DNA from: Marmoricola sp. Leaf446
GTDB taxonomy: Bacteria > Actinomycetota > Actinomycetes > Propionibacteriales > Nocardioidaceae
Direction: 5' to 3'
DNA length: 64,000 bases
NCBI RefSeq assembly: GCF_001424755.1
Contig: NZ_LMRF01000001.1
Location: 1-64,000, forward strand
The notes under the pieces are model-generated. The model had not been told where the DNA came from. It saw nothing but the letters and a program-made list of their open reading frames with translations, and ran no database searches. This document shows, piece after piece, positions 8,663 through 15,948 of this stretch. How positions within the stretch are numbered: the first letter of the stretch is position 1; each line of letters opens with the position of its first letter. A program made the position numbers and the translations under genes.

Positions 8663-10252
8663 TCAGCCTCCCAGCCCGCCGTAGTGCGGCAGGTCCGTCG
8701 CGGGGTTCACCCGGATCATCTCGCTGCTCCCGGGCTCGCGGTGCCAGATCTGGGTGGCGGTCTCTCCGGACGCGCCCCACCCGGCCTCCACTTCGCCGAA
8801 CTTGAAGTCGTACTCGCGGTCTTCCTCGGCGTACTTCTCGATCACGGTCTGGCGCACGTTGAGCTCTCCGTTGGCGAGGGCCAGGTCCTTGGCCCGGTCG
8901 ATCTCACCGGCCTGCAGGGCCGCCTTGATGTCGTCGAGGGCCGGGTTCTTGGCATCGACCTTGAGCTCGACGTCGACGCCGGCACCGGTGCTGGTGTGGG
9001 GGGGAGCGGCGAGGCCCAGCGTGTCGTTGGCCACGGCCCCGTCCATCTTCCCGGCCAGGATGAACGAGTCGAAGTCGCCGTTGTCCTTGATCTTGATCTC
9101 TCCCGAGAGCTGTGCGGCAGCGCTGTACCCCGAGTCCTTCTGACCGAGCTCTGCCTCGGCGCTCGCGGCGACCTTGAGGCCGAACTGGTCCTTGACGTGG
9201 TCGTAGTACGCCTCGGCACGTCCCTCGACGGCACCGCGCGCCCACGAGGAGTCGAACTCCATCTCGCCGGAGGCGTAGACGCCGGTGCGGAAGCTGTCGA
9301 TCTCCTGCTCGTTGACGTAGCGGGCCACGTTGAGGGCGACCTCGCGTGGGGCGTCACCCGTGGCGACGTCCCAGACGCCGACGTCCTTGAAGGCCTCGGA
9401 CCGCAGGTTCTCCAAGAACTCCTGGGCCTCCTGGGGGTTGTCGAACTTCAGGTCCAGGTCGGTCGTGCCCCCGGCGCCCACGTCGGCCTCGGCGTCACCG
9501 ACCTCGATCTCGCGACCCAGCCCGGCCTCGAGGTGCAGCGAGAGGACGGTGGTGCCGTCGGCCATGACCTTGTAGTCGGCCTGGGCCTTGCCCTCGAACT
9601 CGAAGCTGCCGATCTCGGCCTCGAGCTCGAGGTACGCCGAGACGGTGTGGATCGTGACGTCGTCACCGAGGAGGGCCGCCAGCTCTTCGGGGTCGAGGCG
9701 GTCCATGCTCACGGGTCGCTGGTTGATGGCGTCGTAGAGCGAGCCCGTCCCACCGTCGGTCTTCCCGTCCGCTGCCGCGGTGAGCGCCGCCGCGAGGTCC
9801 AGGTCTGCCTCCTGGGCGGCCATCAGGGCGGCGTCGATGTCGGCAGAGACGCGGTCGACCTCGACGCCCACCGCGTCGCGCTCGAGCGGGTCGTCGTAGG
9901 TGCGGGGGTCCTTCACGACGCCGGTCTGCTTGTCGACCGTGAACCCCTTGGCGGCCGCGGAGGACAACGCGTCCTGCAGCGCCTGCTTCGCCGACTTGAT
10001 GCGGTTCGCGGCATCGTCGAGGTTGACCGTCACGTCCGAGACCTCGGCGGCCATGTCGAGCAGGCGTAGCCGCAGCTTCTCGTGGCCGGTATGGGCGCGC
10101 GACGCCGACCCGGCCACCCAGGTGGCCGGCGGCTTCGCCCCGTCGATCTCGTCCTGCAGGTCCACCAGCTTCTTGCGCTTCGCGGACAGCGTGTCGGCGA
10201 CCTCGCCGAGGGTGCCCGGCTTCCAGTCCAGGAGCGTGTCGATCGAGACCAT
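8663..10252 (-). CDS. large WXG100-headed, beta-rich protein (possible type VII-like substrate)
   Basis: 529 residues. The first 110 form a helical hairpin with the centre TWVAGSASRAHTG, matching the W-x-x-G turn of WXG100/LXG-type proteins. A second helical stretch follows (about 120-170). Residues 190-480 are dominated by alternating polar and hydrophobic residues (YLELEAEIGSFEFEGKA, EMEFDSSWARGAVEGRAEAY, QLSGEIKIKDNG) that look like long antiparallel strands or a barrel, not like a known toxin. ATG start; the EspC-like gene ends 6 bases upstream. No signal peptide, consistent with export through a WXG-type route if it is exported. Function unknown. Confidence 0.7.
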   Translation of the reverse strand: MVSIDTLLDWKPGTLGEVADTLSAKRKKLVDLQDEIDGAKPPATWVAGSASRAHTGHEKLRLRLLDMAAEVSDVTVNLDDAANRIKSAKQALQDALSSAAAKGFTVDKQTGVVKDPRTYDDPLERDAVGVEVDRVSADIDAALMAAQEADLDLAAALTAAADGKTDGGTGSLYDAINQRPVSMDRLDPEELAALLGDDVTIHTVSAYLELEAEIGSFEFEGKAQADYKVMADGTTVLSLHLEAGLGREIEVGDAEADVGAGGTTDLDLKFDNPQEAQEFLENLRSEAFKDVGVWDVATGDAPREVALNVARYVNEQEIDSFRTGVYASGEMEFDSSWARGAVEGRAEAYYDHVKDQFGLKVAASAEAELGQKDSGYSAAAQLSGEIKIKDNGDFDSFILAGKMDGAVANDTLGLAAPPHTSTGAGVDVELKVDAKNPALDDIKAALQAGEIDRAKDLALANGELNVRQTVIEKYAEEDREYDFKFGEVEAGWGASGETATQIWHREPGSSEMIRVNPATDLPHYGGLGG

Positions 10253-10258
10253 GGCGGC

Positions 10259-10570
10259 TCACAGCCCCCCGGTACGGCGCAGCAAGATCTTCTGCTCGAC
10301 GTCGGCGCGGTAGTCACTGGCGTCATACGCGCCGGCGCTGTCCTCCATGCGCTGGGACTGCGCCTCCGCGTCGTCGTGCCACCCGGTGAAGCGGTCGCGC
10401 CACGCCGTGACCAGCTTGGCCGCCGCGGCAGCGCTCTTGCTGCTCGGCAGTGCGGTCGCGACGTCGTCGACGCTCGCGCTGGGGTCGGCCGACGTGACGC
10501 CCGTGGCTGCCGACGACATCTCCTTGCTCGCCGCGCGGATGTCTGCGGCGACCGCCTCGAAACCACTCAC
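10259..10570 (-). CDS. EspC/WXG100-like small helical protein
   Basis: 103 residues, almost entirely helical. It opens with MSGFEAVAADIRAASKEMSSAA, has a central break with W (AWRDRFTGWHDDAE), and ends with DASDYRADVEQK, close to the Y-x-x-x-D/E export signal of type VII secretion substrates. It is the first gene of a tight four-gene minus-strand operon whose second gene also has a WXG head, so the two may form the usual helical heterodimer. No ESX ATPase or membrane core is encoded in this window. GTG start; the family call is from pattern, not from a search. Confidence 0.65.
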   Translation of the reverse strand: MSGFEAVAADIRAASKEMSSAATGVTSADPSASVDDVATALPSSKSAAAAAKLVTAWRDRFTGWHDDAEAQSQRMEDSAGAYDASDYRADVEQKILLRRTGGL

Positions 10571-10690
10571 TGTGCGCGTCCCCCTGGTACGTCAGGGAAA
10601 CGGTAGGTGATCTCGTGGGCGTCGGCCACGAACTCTCCTGATTCGGGCGTGAACCCGCCAGGACCGTGCGCTGCCGTCGCCCAGCACGGC

Positions 10691-10696
10691 TACGGT
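10691..10696 (+). promoter_or_regulatory. -10 box TACGGT, leaderless promoter
   Basis: TACGGT followed by 6 nt and the ATG of the next gene; no ribosome binding site in between. Confidence 0.5.
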
Positions 10697-10702
10697 CGGC
10701 GC

Positions 10703-11431
10703 ATGCCGTGGCCCGGGTACGTCTTCCTCTCCCTGCTCGCCCTCCTCGTCGTCGCAGCGGTGCTGCTGGTCGTCCACGCCGTGAAGAAGCAGGGGGCGGG
10801 CCAGGAGGAGCTCTCGCAGCGGGGCTGGACCGCGTTGCCCGACGAGGCCGGGCCCGACGTGGTCGCCGGGTGGCGAGGCTGGCCCTTCGACCGCGGCACG
10901 AAGCCCGGCGACGCGAGGGACATCGCCACCGGGCAGTACCAGGGCGTGCACTTCCTGCACCTGCGGTGGAACCAGCACGAGGGGAGCACCAACGGCGGCG
11001 CCAGCAGCGACAACGAGAGCTACACGATCCTCGCCCTCCGGGTGGAGCAGCAGTACCCGCACCTCTCGGTCGTGCGCGGCAACTACAAGGTCGACCGCTC
11101 CCGGCTGACCGAGGAGACGGCGGAGTTCGAGACCGGCGACGCGCGCTTCGACCGTCGTTGGCAGACCCTGGGCGACGCCGAGTTCGGGCGGGCGGTGCTC
11201 AGCCCGGAGGTCCGCGCCGCCCTCGACGCCGACAACCACGCCCTGGTCTTCCAGCCCGGCTCGATCACCAAGGTCCGGCCCTGGCGCTACTACGCCGGGG
11301 AGGACCAGATGACCGAGGACCTCGACCAGCTCGCGGCGGTGGTGCGGCTGGTCCCCACCGAGGTGTGGAAGCGGTACGGCGGCGCGCCGAGGTTCCTGCA
11401 GAGCCTGGGCCACGGCCAGGTCGGCGGCTGA
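10703..11431 (+). CDS. membrane-anchored hypothetical protein
   Basis: 242 residues. An N-terminal membrane helix (PGYVFLSLLALLVVAAVLLVVHAV, residues 4-26 or so) is followed by a basic stop-transfer (KKQ) and a soluble domain. The domain (WPFDRG, YQGVHFLHLRWNQHEG, ILALRVEQQYPHLSVVRGN) resembles the strand-rich DUF3137-like domains of bacterial membrane-anchored proteins, and the topology puts it in the cytoplasm or outside depending on orientation. ATG at 10703 preferred over an upstream in-frame ATG because a TACGGT -10 sits 6 nt before it and the upstream extension is not protein-like. Function unknown. Confidence 0.65.
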   Translation: MPWPGYVFLSLLALLVVAAVLLVVHAVKKQGAGQEELSQRGWTALPDEAGPDVVAGWRGWPFDRGTKPGDARDIATGQYQGVHFLHLRWNQHEGSTNGGASSDNESYTILALRVEQQYPHLSVVRGNYKVDRSRLTEETAEFETGDARFDRRWQTLGDAEFGRAVLSPEVRAALDADNHALVFQPGSITKVRPWRYYAGEDQMTEDLDQLAAVVRLVPTEVWKRYGGAPRFLQSLGHGQVGG

Positions 11432-11444
11432 CACCCCTCCCGCC

Positions 11445-11450
11445 TAGGGT
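11445..11450 (+). promoter_or_regulatory. -10 box TAGGGT upstream of tmk
   Basis: TAGGGT lies 7 nt before the GTG start of tmk and supports that start and a leaderless transcript for tmk-holB. Confidence 0.5.
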
Positions 11451-11457
11451 GTGCGGC

Positions 11458-12096
11458 GTGCAGGACTTCCCCGGGACGTACGCCGAGACCGGGCTCTTCG
11501 TCTGCTTCGAGGGCGGCGAGGGCGCCGGCAAGTCGACCCAGTCCGGCCTGCTCCGTGAGCGCCTCGAGGCCGCCGGCCGCACCGTGCTGCTGACCCGCGA
11601 GCCGGGCGGCACCCCCGTCGGCGCCGAGGTGCGCCGCATCGTGCTCGACCCCGCCACCGGCGTGCTCGCCGACCGCACCGAGGCCCTGCTCTACGCCGCC
11701 GACAAGGCCGAGCACGTCGAGTCGGTCGTGCTCCCCGCGCTCGCGCGCGACGAGGTCGTGGTGACCGACCGCTACGTCGACTCCACGCTGGCCTACCAGG
11801 GTGCCGGCCGCGCGCTCGACCCCGGCGAGCTCGAGCAGGTCGCCCGCTGGGCCACCGGCGACCTGCGGCCCCACCTGACCGTGCTGCTCGACCTCGAGCC
11901 GAGCCGCGGGCTGGTGCGCTTCGCCGAGCGCGACCGCATCGAGGGCGAGTCGCTGGAGTTCCACGAACGGGTCCGGGCGGCTTTCGTCGCGCTCGCCGGT
12001 GCCGACCCCGAGCACTACCTCGTGCTCGACGCCCGTGCCGAGGTCGACGAGATCGCCGCGCTGGTGTGGTCCCGCGTCGAGGGGTTGCTGGCGTGA
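11458..12096 (+). CDS. tmk: thymidylate kinase
   Basis: 212 residues; phosphorylates dTMP to dTDP with ATP for DNA synthesis. The P-loop is GGEGAGKST (residues 19-27), the DR(Y) motif is TDRYVDSTLAYQG near residue 103, and REPGGTPVG binds the dTMP phosphate region. The lid region (RFAERDRIEGESLEFHERV) carries the basic residues. Length fits the family. GTG at 11458 is chosen from the upstream -10 box; a GTG three codons earlier is possible. It overlaps holB by four bases, the standard tmk-holB pairing of actinobacteria, coupling dTTP supply and the clamp loader. Confidence 0.95.
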   Translation: MQDFPGTYAETGLFVCFEGGEGAGKSTQSGLLRERLEAAGRTVLLTREPGGTPVGAEVRRIVLDPATGVLADRTEALLYAADKAEHVESVVLPALARDEVVVTDRYVDSTLAYQGAGRALDPGELEQVARWATGDLRPHLTVLLDLEPSRGLVRFAERDRIEGESLEFHERVRAAFVALAGADPEHYLVLDARAEVDEIAALVWSRVEGLLA

Positions 12097-13235
12097 GCGA
12101 CGTCTGGAGCGGGCTGGTCGGCCAGGCCCCGGTGATCGCGCTGCTGCGGCGGGCGGTCGCGGGCGACATGACCCACGCCTGGCTGTTCACCGGACCGCCC
12201 GGGTCCGGCCGGTCCAACGCCGCGCTCGCGTTCGCCGCCGGCCTGCAGTGCGAGCGTGGCGGGTGCGGCGAGTGCCACAGCTGCCACGAGGTCTCGGTCG
12301 GGTCGCACCCCGACGTGCGCCTGACGCGCACCGAGAAGCTCTCGATCGGCGTCGACGAGGTGCGCGAGCTGGTCCGCACCTCTGCCCTCGCGCCGGCGGG
12401 CCGGCGCTGGCAGGTGATGGTGGTCGAGGACGCCGACCGGCTCACCGACCAGGCCGCCAACGCGCTGCTCAAGGCGGTCGAGGAGCCGACCGAGCGCACG
12501 GTGTGGCTGCTGTGCGCCCCCACCGTCGAGGACGTCCTGCCCACGATCCGCTCGCGCACCCGCCTGGTCGTGCTGGCCACGCCCTCGGCCGACGACGTCA
12601 CCGACTTCCTGGTCCAGCACGACGGGTTGCCGGTCGAGACCGCGTCGTACGCCGCCCGCGCCTCGCAGGGCCACATCGGCCGCGCCCGGGCGCTGGCCCG
12701 CGACGAGGACACCCGGCGCCGTCGCCGCGAGGTGGTCTCGGTGCCCGGTCGGCTGAAGAACCTCGGCGCCTGCATGGCGGCCGCCGCCGACCTCCACGAC
12801 CTCGCCAAGGAGGAGGCCGACGCGCTGACCAGCGAGCACGACCGGCGCGAGAAGAGCGAGCTCGAGCGGTCCTACGGCGTGGTGGAGCGGGGCCGGCGGC
12901 CCAAGGAGTACGCCCCCGCCCTGCGCGACATGGAGAAGGCCCAGAAGACGCGGGCCAAGCGGCGGGTGCTCGACGTCGTCGACCGGGGGCTGATGGACCT
13001 CGTCTCGGTCTACCGCGACGTGCTGACGCTGCAGCTGGCCACCGGCACCGACCTGGTCAACGAGGAGCTGCGCGGCGAGGTGGTGGCCCTGGCGCGTGCC
13101 TCGACCGCCGAGCTGACGCTGCAGCGGATCCAGGCGATCTTCGACGCCCGCGAGCAGATGCTGGAGTTCAACGTGCCGCCGCTGCTGGCGCTGGAGTCGA
13201 TGACCGTCGCGCTGCAGCACCGCGCGCCCGCCTAG
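12093..13235 (+). CDS. holB: DNA polymerase III subunit delta prime
   Basis: 380 residues; clamp-loader subunit that opens the sliding clamp with gamma/tau and delta. The Walker A region is degenerate (GPPGSGRSN, Arg in place of Lys), as expected of the non-hydrolysing delta prime. A four-cysteine zinc knuckle follows (CERGGCGECHSC, near residues 50-61). The sensor helix region with ADRLTDQAANALLKAVEEP matches the conserved delta prime/gamma core. The C-terminal half is a charged helical collar. Translationally coupled to tmk through GTGA. Confidence 0.94.
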   Translation: MSDVWSGLVGQAPVIALLRRAVAGDMTHAWLFTGPPGSGRSNAALAFAAGLQCERGGCGECHSCHEVSVGSHPDVRLTRTEKLSIGVDEVRELVRTSALAPAGRRWQVMVVEDADRLTDQAANALLKAVEEPTERTVWLLCAPTVEDVLPTIRSRTRLVVLATPSADDVTDFLVQHDGLPVETASYAARASQGHIGRARALARDEDTRRRRREVVSVPGRLKNLGACMAAAADLHDLAKEEADALTSEHDRREKSELERSYGVVERGRRPKEYAPALRDMEKAQKTRAKRRVLDVVDRGLMDLVSVYRDVLTLQLATGTDLVNEELRGEVVALARASTAELTLQRIQAIFDAREQMLEFNVPPLLALESMTVALQHRAPA

Positions 13236-13260
13236 GCCGACGGGCTCGGGGCCCCGCCCC

Positions 13261-13266
13261 TAGGGT
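13261..13266 (+). promoter_or_regulatory. -10 box TAGGGT, leaderless promoter
   Basis: TAGGGT, 6 nt, then ATG of the peptidase gene. No ribosome binding site is present. Confidence 0.55.
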
Positions 13267-13272
13267 GGCGCC

Positions 13273-14913
13273 ATGGCCTTCCCGCCCCCGCCGCAGCAGG
13301 TCCCGCCGCCGCCCGGGGACGGGGGCCCCCCGAAGCGGGGCTGGGGGACGACCGCGATCGTGCTCACGGTGGTCGGTGCGCTGGTCGCGGCGTTCGTGGT
13401 CGTGGGGATCGCGGGCTTCGTGACCTACCGGGTGGTCAGCGACGACGGCGACGCCGCGTCGTCCCCGAGCGTGACGCCGCCGTCCGACCCGGACTCGGAG
13501 GCCCCGGAGCCCGAGGTGCCCGCCGAGCTCCGGTCGTTCTACGACCAGGAGCTGGACTGGAGCGATTGCGGCGAGAACCAGTGCGCCCGGCTCACCGTGC
13601 CGCTGGACTACGCCGAGCCCGACGGCGAGACGATCGAGATCGCGGTGCTGCGCGTGCGAGCCGGTGACCCGGACGAGCGGGTGGGCCAGCTCGTGGTCAA
13701 CCCCGGAGGCCCCGGCGGCTCCGGCGTCGACTACGCCGCCGGTGGGGAGGCCGTCTTCGGCGCGACCCTGGCCCGCTTCTACGACATCGTCGGCTTCGAC
13801 CCGCGCGGCGTCGGCCAGAGCACCGCCCTGGAGTGCGCCACCACCGCGCAGACCGACGAGTTCCTCGCCTCCGACCCCGACCCCGACACCGACGCCGAGG
13901 TGCAGCGCAACGACCGCCTCACCCGCGCCTACGGCGAGGGCTGCCTCGAGCGCAGCGGCGACCTCGCCCGGCACGTGTCGACGGTCGAGGTCGCGAAGGA
14001 CGTCGACGTGCTGCGCGGTGCGCTGGGCGAGCGGCAGCTGGACTGGTTCGGCGCGTCGTACGGCACCACGATCGGGGCGACGTACGCCGAGCTGTTCCCC
14101 GCCCAGGTGCGCCGGATGGTGCTCGACGGAGCCGTGGCGCAGAACCTGCCCGAGGACCAGATGGACGTCGACCAGGCCCGCGGCTTCCAGACCGCGCTGG
14201 ACGCCTACCTGCGCGACTGCCTCGACCAGGGCTGCTTCCTCGGCGACGACCTCGGTGAGGCGCAACGCCGGCTGAGCGCGTTCCTCGCGGACGTCGACGC
14301 CGAGCCGCTGCCGACGGGAACGGCCGACCGCCCCCTGACCGAGGGGTTGGCGGTCTACGGCATCTTCCTGCCGCTCTACGTGCAGTCCTACTGGCCGCTG
14401 CTCACCGAGGCGCTGCGCCGGGCGATCCAGGACGGCGACGGCACGCAGCTGCTGACGCTGGCCGACCAGTACACCCAGCGCACCCCCGAGGGCTACCAGG
14501 GCAACCAGACCGAGGCGCTGTACGCCGTGAACTGCGCCGACTCCTCGGAGTCGGTCCCGCTGGCCGAGGTGCCGGACCGGTTCGGGGAGTTCGAGGCGGT
14601 CGCCCCGGTGTTCGCCCGGATCTTCGCCTACGGGCTCGCGACCTGCGACAGCTGGCCGATCGAGCCGGCGGAGAAGCGCCCGGAGGTCGACGGGAAGGGG
14701 GCGGCCCCGATCCTGGTGGTCGGCACGACCCGCGACCCGGCGACGCCGTACCGCTGGGCCGAGGAGCTGTCCCAGGAGCTGGACTCCGGTGTCCTGCTCA
14801 TCCGGGACGGCGACGGCCACACCGCCTTCCAGCAGGGCAACGCCTGCATCGACGAGGCGATCGAGGCCTACCTGGTGGCCGGCACCGTGCCGCGCGACGG
14901 TACCTCCTGCTGA
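13273..14913 (+). CDS. membrane-anchored S33 alpha/beta-hydrolase (tripeptidyl aminopeptidase-like)
   Basis: 546 residues. A Pro-rich cytoplasmic head (PPPPQQVPPPPG) precedes one membrane helix (about residues 26-52), leaving the catalytic domain outside. The catalytic triad is visible: nucleophile Ser262 in GASYGTT, Asp488 in TTRDPATP and His516 in GDGHTAF. The oxyanion loop is NPGGPGGSG. GFDPRGVGQS is the family hallmark of the SlpD/SlpE-like tripeptidyl aminopeptidases of Streptomyces, which trim secreted peptides from the N-terminus. Several cysteines probably form disulfides. Located directly after tmk-holB in the usual order of this group. Substrate range is inferred from family. Confidence 0.87.
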   Translation: MAFPPPPQQVPPPPGDGGPPKRGWGTTAIVLTVVGALVAAFVVVGIAGFVTYRVVSDDGDAASSPSVTPPSDPDSEAPEPEVPAELRSFYDQELDWSDCGENQCARLTVPLDYAEPDGETIEIAVLRVRAGDPDERVGQLVVNPGGPGGSGVDYAAGGEAVFGATLARFYDIVGFDPRGVGQSTALECATTAQTDEFLASDPDPDTDAEVQRNDRLTRAYGEGCLERSGDLARHVSTVEVAKDVDVLRGALGERQLDWFGASYGTTIGATYAELFPAQVRRMVLDGAVAQNLPEDQMDVDQARGFQTALDAYLRDCLDQGCFLGDDLGEAQRRLSAFLADVDAEPLPTGTADRPLTEGLAVYGIFLPLYVQSYWPLLTEALRRAIQDGDGTQLLTLADQYTQRTPEGYQGNQTEALYAVNCADSSESVPLAEVPDRFGEFEAVAPVFARIFAYGLATCDSWPIEPAEKRPEVDGKGAAPILVVGTTRDPATPYRWAEELSQELDSGVLLIRDGDGHTAFQQGNACIDEAIEAYLVAGTVPRDGTSC

Positions 14914-14959
14914 GCCCCCGGCCTCGCCAGGTCGGCCCGTCGAGACCCCCGGACCCGGT

Positions 14960-14990
14960 TTGGCGACCGCCCTGACCGCGCCCCTATACT
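14960..14990 (+). promoter_or_regulatory. tRNA-Thr promoter
   Basis: A -35-like TTGGCG (14960-14965) and a -10 TATACT (14985-14990) with a 19-base spacer lie about 36 bases before the tRNA. A GCCCGG/CCGGGC hairpin (15001-15020) sits in the leader and is probably removed during tRNA processing. Confidence 0.55.
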
Positions 14991-15025
14991 CGTCCGGCGT
15001 GCCCGGCTGACCGGCCGGGCACTGC

Positions 15026-15098
15026 GCCGCCTTAGCTCAGTCGGTAGAGCGTCTCACTCGTAATGAGAAGGTCGTCGGTTCGATTCCGACAGGCGGCT
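15026..15098 (+). tRNA. tRNA-Thr (anticodon CGT)
   Basis: Full cloverleaf of 73 bases: acceptor GCCGCCT/AGGCGGC, D arm GCTCAGTCGGTAGAGC, anticodon stem TCTCA/TGAGA with loop CTCGTAA (anticodon CGT at 15059-15061), and T arm GTCGGTTCGATTCCGAC. Discriminator T; CCA is not encoded. It reads ACG codons, frequent in this high-GC genome. The boundary between core genes and the accessory patch lies just after its 3' end. Confidence 0.97.
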
Positions 15099-15137
15099 CC
15101 CAACGTTTCGCTGACTTGACGGTCCGGCAGGTCACGG

Positions 15138-15737
15138 TCACTGCGGTGCGCCGGTCAGGCTCGGATCCATGCCGTACTGGGCGGGGACGCCGAGGTGCTC
15201 GCGCAGGGTGCTGCCCTCGTAGTCGCGGTGGTAGATGCCGCGGTCCTGCAGGATCGGGACGACGTGGTCGACGAAGGCGTCGATGCCGTCGTGGTAGGAG
15301 TCGATGGCCAGGGAGAAGCCGTCGCAGGCGCCGGCGTCGAACCAGGCCTGCATGTGGTCGGCGACCTCGGCGGCGGTGCCGGGGACGACCGGGTGGTAGT
15401 CGAGGACGCCGTGGGCGATGACGTCGCGCACGCTCCAGCCCTCCCGGGCGACGGCCGCGGCCCGCGGCGATCGCGGGTCCAGCGGGCTGGGTCGTAGCCG
15501 GGTGAGCTGGTCGGCGGTGAGCGGCTCGTCGAGCTGGGCTGGGTCGAGGGAGAGTCCGAGCATGGCGCCGAGGTGGCGTACCCGCTGGTCGAGGTCGACG
15601 GACTCGTCGAGGAAGCGGCGGTGATCGAGTGCGGCCGGGGTGTCGGTGAAGAAGGTGGTCTGGATCTTTCCACGCTCGGCGGCCTGGGCGTGGCGCACGT
15701 AGACGTCGAGGTCGGTGTAGCTCTGCAGGTTGGTCAT
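15138..15737 (-). pseudogene. NtaA/SnaA-type flavin monooxygenase remnant with internal deletion
   Basis: Open frame of 199 residues. The first 40 (DLDVYVRHAQAAERGKIQTTF) match the N-terminal strand-helix of NtaA/SnaA/DszA-family FMN-dependent monooxygenases, which are about 440 residues long. The rest (FLDESVDLDQRV, GTAAEVADHMQAWFDAGACDGF, STLREHLG) matches their C-terminus. Roughly 200 central residues, including most of the flavin barrel, are missing while the reading frame is kept. Such a protein should not fold as a TIM barrel, so I call it a pseudogene. It is divergent from an MFS exporter, which may once have worked with it. Confidence 0.75.
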
Positions 15738-15772
15738 CTGGTCGGTTGTGGTCGCTCCGGATCGTCCGAAGC

Positions 15773-15860
15773 GGGGGCTGGCCCCATGTGAAAGTAAACG
15801 GGGGACCCCCCTGTTTGACAAGTGGGGGTTGACCCCGTTTCACTGTTCCGGGGTTACCCC
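15773..15860. repeat. array of four G4/C4 palindromes at ~25-bp period (possible operator array)
   Basis: Four palindromic cores of the form GGGG-N3/4-CCCC are centred at about 15779.5, 15805, 15830.5 and 15855, spaced 25.5, 25.5 and 24.5 bases. The linkers are relatively A/T-rich and share GTTTGAC, GTTTCAC and GTGAAA elements. The array fills the gap between the divergent monooxygenase remnant and the MFS gene, where a regulator would bind. The regular period suggests side-by-side dimers on the helix. Confidence 0.6.
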
Positions 15861-15948
15861 CCACATCCAGAACCCTCCCGCACGCCCAGCTGCCGACCGC
15901 CCATCCGGGGCCGCTGCGCCGTGCGCACCGCGAAGGAGCGCCTCCACC

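Noticed and set aside
7808-10570. Complete type VII (ESX) secretion system
   Set aside because: Only WXG/EspC-like substrates are visible; no EccC ATPase, EccB/D/E or mycosin gene is in the window.
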